Shown here piece after piece: positions 35,755-44,127 of a stretch of 64,000 nt of DNA (its first letter is position 1; every line of letters begins with the position of its first letter). A program made the translations under genes and the position numbers. The stretch comes from Thiocapsa rosea (GTDB lineage Bacteria; Pseudomonadota; Gammaproteobacteria; Chromatiales; Chromatiaceae). Where the stretch lies: NCBI RefSeq assembly GCF_003634315.1, contig NZ_RBXL01000001.1, positions 4,506,501-4,570,500 of the forward strand. Direction: 5' to 3'. The notes beneath the pieces were generated by a model. It was not told the DNA's origin, searched no databases, and saw only the letters and a list, made by a program, of their open reading frames with translations.

Positions 35755-36429
35755 TCACTGGTTGACCGGCGACTCCGGATCGAGCAGATAGGCCATGATG
35801 TCGGCAATCGACTGCTGGTTCAGGAAACCACTGGGACCGAACCGCGGCATATTGGTGCAGGGGAAGGCAGAGTGCGAGTTGTAGATCACGTTATAGGTGT
35901 ATTCCTTGATCGCGTCGCTGGTGCCTCGAATTCGACCGAAACCGACGAGGCTCGGACCGATCGTGCCACCCGTGCGATCGGTTCCGAGCTGATGGCAGTT
36001 GTAGCAATTACCGCCGATGTCGTTTTTGTCGTGATCATCGACGTTATGGCCGATTCGGAAGCCGAAACCGGACCAAGCCAAATCACGACCCCGCTTCCAA
36101 TCACCGAGTTTGATGCCGTCCTCGGGATAGACAATCGTCTCGCGCGCCTGCTTACTGACCTCAAGCAGCGTCTCCATGTCCGGTCTGCCGCCGCCGACGA
36201 CCGAACAGATCTTCTGTAATTCATCCTGCACCATGCGTTGGCGCGCGGTTCCGCCTTCCTGGACTTCCTGTTCCAGATTGGGGTTACCGGTCTCTAAAAT
36301 GAGGTACTCGGCGAGTTCCTCAGGCGTCATCTTGGTGTAGTCAACTTCATCGGCGATGGCCGTGATGGCAGGGATCGAGAGGGCGGCGAGACCCATCAGA
36401 ATAGCCGCCGGAATACTCTGCTTAAACAT
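35755..36429 (-). CDS. soxX: Second SoxX, long form
   Basis: A 224-residue monohaem cytochrome c with signal peptide MFKQSIPAAILMGLAALSIPAITAIA. The haem site is CYNCH at about 143; CTNMPRFGPSGFLNQQSIADIMAYL supplies the axial Met, the SoxX pattern. It is about 100 residues longer than SoxX1, the extra part lying before the haem domain. AAGGAGA precedes the start. It follows the SoxK-SoxA fusion by 28 bases, so the order here is (K-A)-X, unlike X-A-K-L at the first locus. It should pair with the fused SoxA in a second SoxAX. Confidence 0.85.
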   Translation of the reverse strand: MFKQSIPAAILMGLAALSIPAITAIADEVDYTKMTPEELAEYLILETGNPNLEQEVQEGGTARQRMVQDELQKICSVVGGGRPDMETLLEVSKQARETIVYPEDGIKLGDWKRGRDLAWSGFGFRIGHNVDDHDKNDIGGNCYNCHQLGTDRTGGTIGPSLVGFGRIRGTSDAIKEYTYNVIYNSHSAFPCTNMPRFGPSGFLNQQSIADIMAYLLDPESPVNQ

Positions 36430-36457
36430 GCTTGGAATCTCCTTCAGGCGTCGACGA

Positions 36458-37657
36458 TCAGCGCTTCATATCGGGCAGGATTGCCGGCTGGCCGCGAGCC
36501 GCATCGGTCCAGTAACTCAACAGTGCAATGCTCGCGTCGGAGCCAGGCATCGGCCCTGCCTGCCGCATTTGCCAATAGCATTCCATCAGGCGGTGTTGGC
36601 TACTGCGCACATGGTCGTGACCCACGCGAAACGCCGGCCAGGAGATCGCCTTGGTCCACTCCTGCGGGATATTCTTGTTCGGCAACACCGAGGCACGAAT
36701 GCGCTTGCCGGTCTCGGCATGGCAGGTACTGCAGGCAAAATCCGCCTTGCCGGCACGGCGATAGAACATGACCTCACCGGCATCGCGCAGGGCCTTCTCC
36801 ATCGGATGATCCAGCGGTAGATTCCAGGCGAAGCCACTGGATTGGCTGGCGATATAGGTCTGCAACTTCATGTGATCGGAACCACTGCCGTGGCGCTGTG
36901 CCACCTCGGGATCATCCGGACTGAAGCCTTGCAGCGTGACCATGCAATGCACGAGGCGGGTCTCGAGGTCCATGACCTTGCCGGTGTCCTCGAAATAGCG
37001 CGGTAGTTCGACGTAGGCCCCCTCCAGAACGCCCGGTCCCTTTCCGAAATCGCATTCCTCGAGCGAGACGTTGTTTGGCCCACGGGGCTCGCTGAACAGC
37101 GTCTCGCCATCCATCGCGACCCATTGTGCCGGGCTGTCGGGCATCATCATCAGGTTCTGTTCGCTCTGCGTTAGATAGTCCGATGAGGTCAGATCAATCA
37201 GCCCTTGGAGCACGTCCAGCGGCTCTTGGAAGCTGCCAATGGCGGCTTTCGCGGCTTCGCCTGCAGCGGCCCGTGCCTCCTGCTTGGCAAGCATGTCCAT
37301 CGCCATGGCATCCTGGCGTTGCGCCCACTGCGCATACTGGAGTGCCCGCGTGTATTGGCGCGACGGCAACACCGACTCGGCCAGTTCGATCATTTCGTTG
37401 GTGGGGCTGTCAGTGATACCGGCGGCGACGGCCTCCTCGCGTGTCTCCTTGGCCTTGGCGATGGCGGACTCGGCCTCTTCACGCGTTGTCGCCCAGACGG
37501 TGAGCGGGATCAGCGCGACCAGCAGCAGGATCAACGCACTGCGCCCGAAGCGCCACGCACGGCCGCTTGGCAGCGGAGCCTGTTGTTGTCGATTCGCAGT
37601 GTTACCCGACACTTCGTTGTGCGACCGGGGCGGCTTTGGCGGTGACTTTTGCAACAT
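36458..37657 (-). CDS. soxA: SoxK-SoxA fusion protein
   Basis: A 399-residue chain joining two sox functions. Residues 1-37 are a basic Pro/Gln-rich tail, 38-55 a membrane segment (ALILLLVALIPLTVWA), about 56-130 a SoxK domain (TTREEAESAIAKAKETREEA...RQYTRALQYAQWAQRQD), which is plainly related to SoxK at 5001-5552, and about 150-399 a SoxA domain. SoxA features: EECDFGKG and VHCMVTLQG cysteines of the vestigial first haem region, haem site CSTCH at about 310, and LMECYWQMR with the conserved catalytic/axial Cys. GAGG lies upstream of ATG 37657. The long N-terminus may make it membrane-anchored rather than soluble. It is expected to conjugate thiosulfate to SoxY. Confidence 0.85.
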   Translation of the reverse strand: MLQKSPPKPPRSHNEVSGNTANRQQQAPLPSGRAWRFGRSALILLLVALIPLTVWATTREEAESAIAKAKETREEAVAAGITDSPTNEMIELAESVLPSRQYTRALQYAQWAQRQDAMAMDMLAKQEARAAAGEAAKAAIGSFQEPLDVLQGLIDLTSSDYLTQSEQNLMMMPDSPAQWVAMDGETLFSEPRGPNNVSLEECDFGKGPGVLEGAYVELPRYFEDTGKVMDLETRLVHCMVTLQGFSPDDPEVAQRHGSGSDHMKLQTYIASQSSGFAWNLPLDHPMEKALRDAGEVMFYRRAGKADFACSTCHAETGKRIRASVLPNKNIPQEWTKAISWPAFRVGHDHVRSSQHRLMECYWQMRQAGPMPGSDASIALLSYWTDAARGQPAILPDMKR

Positions 37658-37726
37658 TGAAACCTCGTTTCAGCAGGATCGTTATTCTCACTGTCAGTCA
37701 GGATGGCGAACCCCGAACCAGAATCA

Positions 37727-37756
37727 ATCCTGCAAAAAACCAACCATCAATGTCAA
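37727..37756 (-). promoter_or_regulatory. Possible promoter of the second sox operon
   Basis: On the minus strand TTGACA is followed after 18 bases by CAGGAT, within an AT-rich spacer unusual for this genome. The -35 box is perfect, the -10 poor. The region lies 70-100 bases before the fusion gene. Confidence 0.3.
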
Positions 37757-37837
37757 GAAACAACAGCACATCAGAATGTTATAAAGCAATGATTCTTGAT
37801 TGATTTCCGCTATTTGCGATGACAGGCAGCTCGGCCA

Positions 37838-38452
37838 TCAATCCATCGTCAATTTGCCAAGGACGTCGAACCCGCCGCCCTCGGTCGGCGCGAGAACGAC
37901 AATCTCGGCAGGCTCGGTAAGCACGAAACTCAGGGTGTTGATGGTTTCCCGATGGGTGACCAGTGCCAGATTGTCACGCCCGGAAAAGTCGGCGATGCGT
38001 TCACGCACGTCCTCGATGAGCCAGGTTGCCTCGTCTTCGGGAAGCACGAGCGGATGGTTGAGCGGGGTCCAGGGCTTGGCATTGCCGAAGGCGAGCTCCG
38101 CCGTCTGCCGAGCGCGGCAAAGCTCGCTGCTGAGCACGGCCTCGACCTCCACTCCATGCTGCCGCAGCCGCTCGCCGAGCGCCTCGGCCTGCGCGCGCCC
38201 CTGCGCGCTGAGATTCTGCTCGCGGCTGCAATCGCCGTCTTGATCCAGATTCAACGCCACCTCGGGGGTCGCCTCCTCAGACTCCGCATGTCTGATCAGC
38301 ATCACCTTGCCGCCGTCGGCGAGCGCCGACCACAAGGCCGCGTCGTTCTGGGCCGCATCCGCCATTGCAGTGCTCTGCACGAACGCCTGGATCAAGACCA
38401 GTGCCAAGGCGCCGGTGTAGAAGCGGGTCAGGAATCTTTGTCGTACTTTCAT
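37838..38452 (-). CDS. Exported histidine phosphatase-family protein
   Basis: A 204-residue phosphoglycerate-mutase-superfamily protein with signal peptide (FYTGALALVLIQAFVQSTAMADA). The catalytic motif is LIRHAESE at about 52 instead of the canonical RHG; SSELCRARQTAEL and VTHRETINTL complete the active site. A periplasmic phosphatase of unknown substrate. It lies upstream of the sox fusion operon on the same strand, with an AT-rich 180-base gap, so co-transcription is doubtful. Confidence 0.83.
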   Translation of the reverse strand: MKVRQRFLTRFYTGALALVLIQAFVQSTAMADAAQNDAALWSALADGGKVMLIRHAESEEATPEVALNLDQDGDCSREQNLSAQGRAQAEALGERLRQHGVEVEAVLSSELCRARQTAELAFGNAKPWTPLNHPLVLPEDEATWLIEDVRERIADFSGRDNLALVTHRETINTLSFVLTEPAEIVVLAPTEGGGFDVLGKLTMD

Positions 38453-38486
38453 CCGCCTTCTCCTCTTTGGTGTTGTGATCAGGTTG

Positions 38487-38576
38487 AACGTTTAAACCGC
38501 GTCTCACCGAGATCGAGGATGTCTCCAAAGCCATACGCGAAGTGAGAATGACGCATATCGCTCTGGACGCGGTTTA
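38487..38576. repeat. Inverted-repeat element at the 3' end of the GGDEF gene
   Basis: Terminal arms TAAACCGCGTC and GACGCGGTTTA enclose about 65 bases containing GACGCATATCGC. The right end carries the stop codon of the GGDEF gene (minus-strand TAA at 38574-38576). A related element with the same right end lies at 46348-46439, again holding a stop codon. Confidence 0.75.
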
Positions 38577-40412
38577 GGCCACAACAGCAAACCGATAGGT
38601 CCCCCGCCCGGCAGCCTTGGCTTGGTACATGGCGAGGTCGGCCCGGTTGAGCAGCGCCTGCGCATCGTCGCCATGGTCCGGGAAAATGGCGATTCCGATG
38701 CTGCCCCCGATGCGCACGTTTTCATCCCCGATCGAGAAGGGTTCCCGAAGGACTTGGAGCAGCTTCTCGGAGATCGTCTCCAGGAATGCCCGATCCACGA
38801 TCTGAGCGATGACGACCACGAGCTCATCCCCGGCGAATCGGGCAACGGTGTCGGTTTCGCGTACGGAGCGCTGAAGGCGCTCGGCCACTTGACGCAGCAG
38901 GAGATCGCCCGCGTCGTGTCCGAGCGAGTCGTTCACCTGCTTGAAGTCGTCGAGGTCGATGAAGAGGATCCCGATGCGCGTGGCCTCGCGGCGGGCCCGT
39001 TTCAGCTCTTGATTCAGGCGTTCGAAAAGGAGGTTGCGGTTGGGCAGACCGGTGACGGAGTCGAAATTGGCGCGATAGAGTATCTCCTCTTCGGTTTGCC
39101 GCCGTTTGGTGATGTCGCGAAAGACGACCACCGCGCCGGTCGGGGTCTCCCCGAGCAGCATGGGCGTGACGGCGTATTCGACGGGGAACCTGCTGGCGTC
39201 CGCACGGCGAAAGCAATCGGTGTCCGAGACCTCGGCGCGACCGCTTCTCAGTGCGCGCAGCAGGGGTGCCTCGTCGGCCTGATCGACGGGGCCAGCCGCA
39301 GGTCGGCACAGGAGCAAGCGGTTGGCGTCTTGTCCTTGGATCTCGGTGCGTGGCAGGCCGAGCATGGTGGCTGCTGCGGCGTTGACGAACAGGATGCGCC
39401 CGTCGCGGTCGATACCGAAGATGCCGTCCCCGGCGGTCTCGAGGATGGATTCGTAACGCTGTGCCAGTTCGCGTCGCTCGTTCTCGTCGGCGGACAGGCG
39501 CCGGGCGAGGCTGCGCGCGCGAAAGGCGAACAGCAGGGTCAATCCGGCAACGCTCGAGAAGGCCAGCAGCGCGATGGGCAACACGCTTGCGATCATGGAT
39601 CCGCCGGGCGCCGACGGCGTCCAGGTCAGGATTCCCGCGGGGGTTCCGTCCATGAGCGACAGGGGCATGCGGACCTTGCCGGATTCAGGTGTGGCATCGC
39701 GGACAAGTCCGACGACGCCCATGATATCGCCGAGCTCCGGAAGAACCGTGTCATCGAACGCGAGCGCAAAGAGCATGACTGCGCCGGGTGCTTCGGCAGG
39801 CGAGACGAGATCCTCTTCGTGGAGGAATCGGCTGGCGGCCGCCAAATACAGGGTTCCGTTCAGCTCGATAAGCCCCGTTGTTGCCGATTGGAGAGGCAAG
39901 AAGGCGGGGGTGCGCCGCTCCGTGTTCAGCAACGCCTTCGCGGACGGACCGAAGGTGAGGTCGGACGGCGCGCTTCGGGTTCCGTCGGGGGTCGAGATGA
40001 AATAGATCCGGTCACTGCCGTCCACGGCGAGCGTGAGGGAGAGGTCGAATGTCGAGAGCGCATACTGACCGGGGTTGTCGTCCCACCACTCCGTGTCGCG
40101 CGCAACGAGCACACGCTCGATGGCTTCGTCCCAATAGGCATAATCCCTGACGTGGTTGGCGAGGTGGCGGCTCGTCATGAGGAGCAGCCCGTCGAACTGT
40201 CGCAGCGATGCTTCCGCAGCGGTTTCGTCTTGGATACGCCCCACGTGCAGAATCATCAGCACGGTGAGGGTCAGGCTGACGAGGATGGCGGCGATGACCA
40301 CCTTGATGAGGGTGCCGAGCGTCTGTACGGCCGAGCCATGCGGGTTTTTGGCCGATACGCCTTTCGGATCCAGCAACGTCGTTGTTCTCCGAAAGCCCTC
40401 GCGAGTCGTCAT
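38574..40412 (-). CDS. CHASE4-PAS-GGDEF signalling protein
   Basis: About 612 residues from ATG 40412 (GTG 40424 also possible). Two membrane helices (about 30-55 and 275-300) enclose a periplasmic CHASE4 sensor with DYAYWDEAIERVL; then a PAS domain (GIFGIDRDGRILFVNAAAATMLG) and a GGDEF domain (FDSVTGLPNRNLLFERL...FIDLDDFKQVNDSLGHDAGD). The signature reads RFAGDELVVV, so the motif is AGDEL rather than GGDEF. An RxxD inhibitory site (RETD) stands five residues before it. It may synthesise cyclic-di-GMP weakly or only bind ligand. The stop codon lies in a repeat. Divergent from nothing obvious; monocistronic. Confidence 0.88.
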   Translation of the reverse strand: MTTREGFRRTTTLLDPKGVSAKNPHGSAVQTLGTLIKVVIAAILVSLTLTVLMILHVGRIQDETAAEASLRQFDGLLLMTSRHLANHVRDYAYWDEAIERVLVARDTEWWDDNPGQYALSTFDLSLTLAVDGSDRIYFISTPDGTRSAPSDLTFGPSAKALLNTERRTPAFLPLQSATTGLIELNGTLYLAAASRFLHEEDLVSPAEAPGAVMLFALAFDDTVLPELGDIMGVVGLVRDATPESGKVRMPLSLMDGTPAGILTWTPSAPGGSMIASVLPIALLAFSSVAGLTLLFAFRARSLARRLSADENERRELAQRYESILETAGDGIFGIDRDGRILFVNAAAATMLGLPRTEIQGQDANRLLLCRPAAGPVDQADEAPLLRALRSGRAEVSDTDCFRRADASRFPVEYAVTPMLLGETPTGAVVVFRDITKRRQTEEEILYRANFDSVTGLPNRNLLFERLNQELKRARREATRIGILFIDLDDFKQVNDSLGHDAGDLLLRQVAERLQRSVRETDTVARFAGDELVVVIAQIVDRAFLETISEKLLQVLREPFSIGDENVRIGGSIGIAIFPDHGDDAQALLNRADLAMYQAKAAGRGTYRFAVVA

Positions 40413-40650
40413 TATATCAGACACTCTCGATCAGGCTTTGTCGTCTGCTCCGGTGTGGTGCGCAGTCGCCGCGAGACGGTTCGAGCGCCTGGGTGAACAC
40501 GCTTGCTGGGTCGCGTTTGTGCCGTAATCGGTGCTGAGCCGATGCGTTCGATGTAATTCTGTTCTACGTTGCTCTCGCTCGTCCAGCCTGCCTGTCGGCG
40601 TTATGATCAAGATCGCCCGGTGCCGATGCTGTTTCAACGGAGAAACTGCC

Positions 40651-41250
40651 ATGCCTCAAGCCGCACTCAAAACCGGTTCTTTCACCTACGGAGATTATTG
40701 TCTCTGGCCCGAGGACGAACGTTGGGAGCTGATCGACGGTGAAGCATTTGCGATGGCGCCCGCGCCGACGCGAATGCATCAGGACTTTGTCGTCGAGTTG
40801 GCTGCGCAGATCCACCCCAAGCTCGCGGACAGCGGCTGCCGGGTCTATGTCGCCCCCTTCGACGTGCGTCTGCCGAAGCACGACGAGGCCGACGCTCGGG
40901 TCGACACGGTGGTGCAGCCCGACGTCGCCGTGATCTGCGATCCGCATAAGCTCGATGCGAAGGGCTGCCGCGGAGCGCCGGATTGGATCGTCGAGATCCT
41001 CTCGGCGTCCAGCGCGGTCCATGATCAGGTCCGTAAGCGGGCACTCTACGAGCGTCATGGCGTACGCGAATACTGGCTGCTGCACCCGGTCGATCGGGTG
41101 CTGACCATCTATCGGCTCGGTGCGGACGGTGTTTACGGGAAGCCGGATGTGCAGGGTCTGGAAGGACAGACCCCTGTCGGCGTGATCGATGGTCTGGAGA
41201 TCCACTGGCCGGCTCCCGAGTCGGATCCGACGATGAGCTCGGGGGACTGA
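40651..41250 (+). CDS. Uma2-family PD-(D/E)XK nuclease-fold protein
   Basis: A 199-residue Uma2 (DUF820) protein. Motifs: WELIDGEAFAMAPAPTRMHQ at the N-terminus, VVQPDVAVICDP, then PDWIVEILSASSAVHDQVRKRALYERHGVREYWLLHP with the acidic and Lys positions of the restriction-endonuclease fold. Start 40651 follows ACGGAGAAA. Function of the family is not established; possible nuclease. It lies seven bases before the phosphorothioation-associated methyltransferase and may be co-transcribed. Its C-terminal coding end is copied as a relic at 35587. Confidence 0.82.
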   Translation: MPQAALKTGSFTYGDYCLWPEDERWELIDGEAFAMAPAPTRMHQDFVVELAAQIHPKLADSGCRVYVAPFDVRLPKHDEADARVDTVVQPDVAVICDPHKLDAKGCRGAPDWIVEILSASSAVHDQVRKRALYERHGVREYWLLHPVDRVLTIYRLGADGVYGKPDVQGLEGQTPVGVIDGLEIHWPAPESDPTMSSGD

Positions 41251-41257
41251 CGAACCG

Positions 41258-43894
41258 ATGGGTTCCGGAAAAACGGTCGCGGGACGGCGTTACCTGCATC
41301 AAACGCTACTGGACCGCGCCGAGCCTGAGTTGACGACTGGCGTGGCCGCGGCGTTGAAGATGCTTCGGGCGTCGGTCGAGCCCGCATTCAATGTCGTGCG
41401 CGTTGCCGTGGACGGCTCCGAGGTGGCCTTTCTCAACTATCCGGGCTTTTTCGAGAGCCCCTTCCCGGCACTGAAGGAGAGTTGGCGTGTGGATCGCGCT
41501 ACAGGGGAGACGGGCTATCGCACCTACGAGGATTCGCTGAATCCGCCCATCCTGCATCGCAAGGAGCTGTTGCTGCAGGACGATCATCCGGGCCGCGCCG
41601 AGTATGCGGCCTTGACCGAGCAGGCGGAGTCGATCGGGCTGTTCGACGACCCCAAGCGCATCGGTTATCGGCGTCAGTGGGAGGCGCTGGTCGCGGATGC
41701 CGGGTACCGGATCGAGGGGCATACGCTGGTTCCGATCGGCAACCTCGACGGTGCCGCGGGCGAGTCCACCGACGGGGACTTGACCGAGGCGGGGGAGGGC
41801 GGCGCCTTGTCTCGCGACGTCGTCGGACTCGGCGGCGCGCTCGATTGGGAGGCGGCGCGACACCGCACGGCGATGGTCCGCTACGGCTTCTCCGCGCCGT
41901 TGCAGACGCTGGCGCGGCATGGCTTTCTCGACGGCCGTTATGGTCTGTTCGACTACGGCTGCGGACGCGGCGACGACGTGCGCGGGTTGCGCGAGAACGG
42001 GCTGACCGCCTCCGGATGGGATCCCTATTTTGCGCCGGACGAACCGATTGCTTCGGCCGATATCGTCAATCTCGGTTTCGTGATCAACGTGATCGAGGAC
42101 TTCGACGAGCGGCTGGTGGCCTTGACGCGAGCCTGGTCGCTCGCCGAGCGACTGTTGGTCGTGTCGGTCATGCTCGCCAATCAGAACAATCCGCGCGGGG
42201 AGCGGTTTCGCGACGGCGTCATGACGCAGCGCGGCACCTTCCAGCGCTATTACTCCCAGTCCGAGATCAAGGCGTATCTCGAACAGGTGCTGGACGAGGA
42301 ACCCATCCCGGTCGCGCCGGGCGTGCTCTATGTGTTCCGCGACAAGGACGCGGAGCAGCGGTTTCTTGTGGAGCGCTACAGCCGCAGAAGCAATCGTCTC
42401 AGGGTGCCGAGCACACGCCCCGCGCCGCCCCCGCGCGAGCGGCCGGCTCAGCGCGATCGTGCCGCAGAGCGCTACGACGCCTATCGTGAGCCGTTGGAGC
42501 GCCTTTGGGAGACCTGGCTGCGTCTGGGGCGCACGCCGGACAAGAGCGAGGTCGATGACGCGCTGCCCTTGATCGAGGGCTTCGGCAGTCTCGGCAAGGC
42601 GTTGCGTTTCCTCGTCGATCAGAAGGGACAGGAGGACGGGGAGGCCGCACTGGCGCAGGCCGAACAAGCGCGCATCGCCGACCTGGAGGTCTATTTCGCG
42701 CTCCAGCAGTTCAGTCGACGGCGTGCCTACAAGCATCTGGACGCGGGATTGCAGCGCGACATCAAGGCATTCTTCGGCGACTACCCGGCCGCGTTGGAGG
42801 CCGGCCGCCTTCAACTCTTTCGGATCGCCGACACCGAGGCGATCGCCGCCGCCTGCCGATCCGCCGCCGAACATGGGCTGGGATGGCTCGATCCGGGCGC
42901 CTCGCTGCAACTGCACAGTCGATTGGTCGAGCAGTTGCCGGCGCTCTTGCGGGTCTATGTCGGGGCCGCGTCGATGCTTTACGGCGACATCCGCGAGGCG
43001 GATCTGGTGAAGATTCACATCGGCTCGGGCAAGCTCAGCTTGATGCGGTACGACGATTTCGAGGGCAGGGCGCTGCCGCGGATGGTCGAACGGGTCAAGA
43101 TCAAGCTGCGCGAGCAGGACATCGATTATTTCGCCTATGGCGAAGACTTCGAGCCGCCGTATCTGTATCGCAAGGCGCGTTATCTCAACGAGGAGTGCGA
43201 CGGGTACCCGGAACAGCTGGCGTTCGACGAGGCGCTCGACACGCTCGGCGTGCTGCCGTCGTCAGGCTATGGGCCGGCGCCGGGTGTTTTTGATGCGTTG
43301 CTGGAGCGACAACGTTGGACGATCGCGGACGGCGCCCTGGTGCGCTCGCGGACGATCCCCGAGCCGGATGCGCCCTGCGGGCGTTTTCTCACCTACCGTC
43401 AATTGGTCGAATGCGGCGAGACGCAGGCCGCCACCGGGCTGGCCAACCGCCCGGAGCAACCCGAGAGCTACACGGCCCTGTGTGATCTGGCCGCGCAGGT
43501 GCTGGATCCGGTGATCGAGTATTTCGGGATGATCCGCCTGACCTTTGGGTTCTGCTCCGCACCGCTCGCGAAGGCGATTCCGGGGCGCATCGATCCGAAG
43601 CGTGATCAGCACGCGGCGCACGAGCGCAATCGGCTGGGTCATCCCATCTGTCCGCGTCTGGGGGCCGCCGTAGATTTTCTGGTCGAGGACGAGGATATGC
43701 TCGAGGTGGCGCGTTGGGTCGTCGCCGAAACGCCCTTCGATCGGCTGTACTTCTACGGCAACGACAAACCGATCCATGTGAGTCATGGACCGGAGCAGAG
43801 CCGTCAGGTGGTGTTGATGCTGCCCGGCCCGAGCGGTCGGTTGGTGCCCAAGTGCGTGCCTGTCGAGCGGTTTCTCGACACCCTCCCGGGATAG
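41258..43894 (+). CDS. DNA phosphorothioation-associated methyltransferase
   Basis: An 878-residue protein of the family found beside dnd/ssp genes. The N-terminus reads GKTVAGRRYLHQTLL; the SAM-binding motif I is YGLFDYGCGRGDDVRGL at about 230, followed by ASGWDPYF and IVNLGFVINVIEDFDER. The Cys-poor C-terminal half contains helical parts and a segment SLMRYDDFEGRALPRMVERVKI. Target base or molecule is unknown. It stands 5.7 kb from the ssp island across the second sox set. Its last codons and stop TAG are supplied by an inverted repeat (43884-43917), so the original C-terminus may be altered. Confidence 0.82.
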   Translation: MGSGKTVAGRRYLHQTLLDRAEPELTTGVAAALKMLRASVEPAFNVVRVAVDGSEVAFLNYPGFFESPFPALKESWRVDRATGETGYRTYEDSLNPPILHRKELLLQDDHPGRAEYAALTEQAESIGLFDDPKRIGYRRQWEALVADAGYRIEGHTLVPIGNLDGAAGESTDGDLTEAGEGGALSRDVVGLGGALDWEAARHRTAMVRYGFSAPLQTLARHGFLDGRYGLFDYGCGRGDDVRGLRENGLTASGWDPYFAPDEPIASADIVNLGFVINVIEDFDERLVALTRAWSLAERLLVVSVMLANQNNPRGERFRDGVMTQRGTFQRYYSQSEIKAYLEQVLDEEPIPVAPGVLYVFRDKDAEQRFLVERYSRRSNRLRVPSTRPAPPPRERPAQRDRAAERYDAYREPLERLWETWLRLGRTPDKSEVDDALPLIEGFGSLGKALRFLVDQKGQEDGEAALAQAEQARIADLEVYFALQQFSRRRAYKHLDAGLQRDIKAFFGDYPAALEAGRLQLFRIADTEAIAAACRSAAEHGLGWLDPGASLQLHSRLVEQLPALLRVYVGAASMLYGDIREADLVKIHIGSGKLSLMRYDDFEGRALPRMVERVKIKLREQDIDYFAYGEDFEPPYLYRKARYLNEECDGYPEQLAFDEALDTLGVLPSSGYGPAPGVFDALLERQRWTIADGALVRSRTIPEPDAPCGRFLTYRQLVECGETQAATGLANRPEQPESYTALCDLAAQVLDPVIEYFGMIRLTFGFCSAPLAKAIPGRIDPKRDQHAAHERNRLGHPICPRLGAAVDFLVEDEDMLEVARWVVAETPFDRLYFYGNDKPIHVSHGPEQSRQVVLMLPGPSGRLVPKCVPVERFLDTLPG

Positions 43895-44119
43895 ACGACT
43901 TGCAGTCGTCCTCTTCCACGGGCCTCGCTCGCACGACCGTCGCGTCGGGCAACACCTGAAAGGAGAGGACGATCGCGAACGTATGAGTAAAACGGACACC
44001 GATGCCAAAGCGCGTTCAGCGCAGTTCTCGAGTGCGTCGCGTTGACCGCGACCTCGCGGGCCGTCGGGCCGGCTGAAGAGGACGACTGCAAGTCGTCTAT
44101 CCCGGGGGTGTCGCCGCTT
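43884..44119. repeat. Dispersed repeat in inverted arrangement (copies 2 and 3)
   Basis: CCCGGGATAGACGACTTGCA and following bases at 43886-43917 are the reverse complement of 44075-44106. The right copy continues as the 90-base element also seen at 3775-3866. The core GACGACT-GCA-AGTCGTC is itself a hairpin. It fills the space between the convergent methyltransferase and Uma2 genes and gives the methyltransferase its stop. Confidence 0.85.
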
Positions 44120-44127
44120 TGCTCAAC

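Noticed and set aside
36458-37657. TsdA-type dihaem thiosulfate dehydrogenase
   Set aside because: Only one CxxCH is present, with SoxA-type cysteines and a SoxX gene next door.
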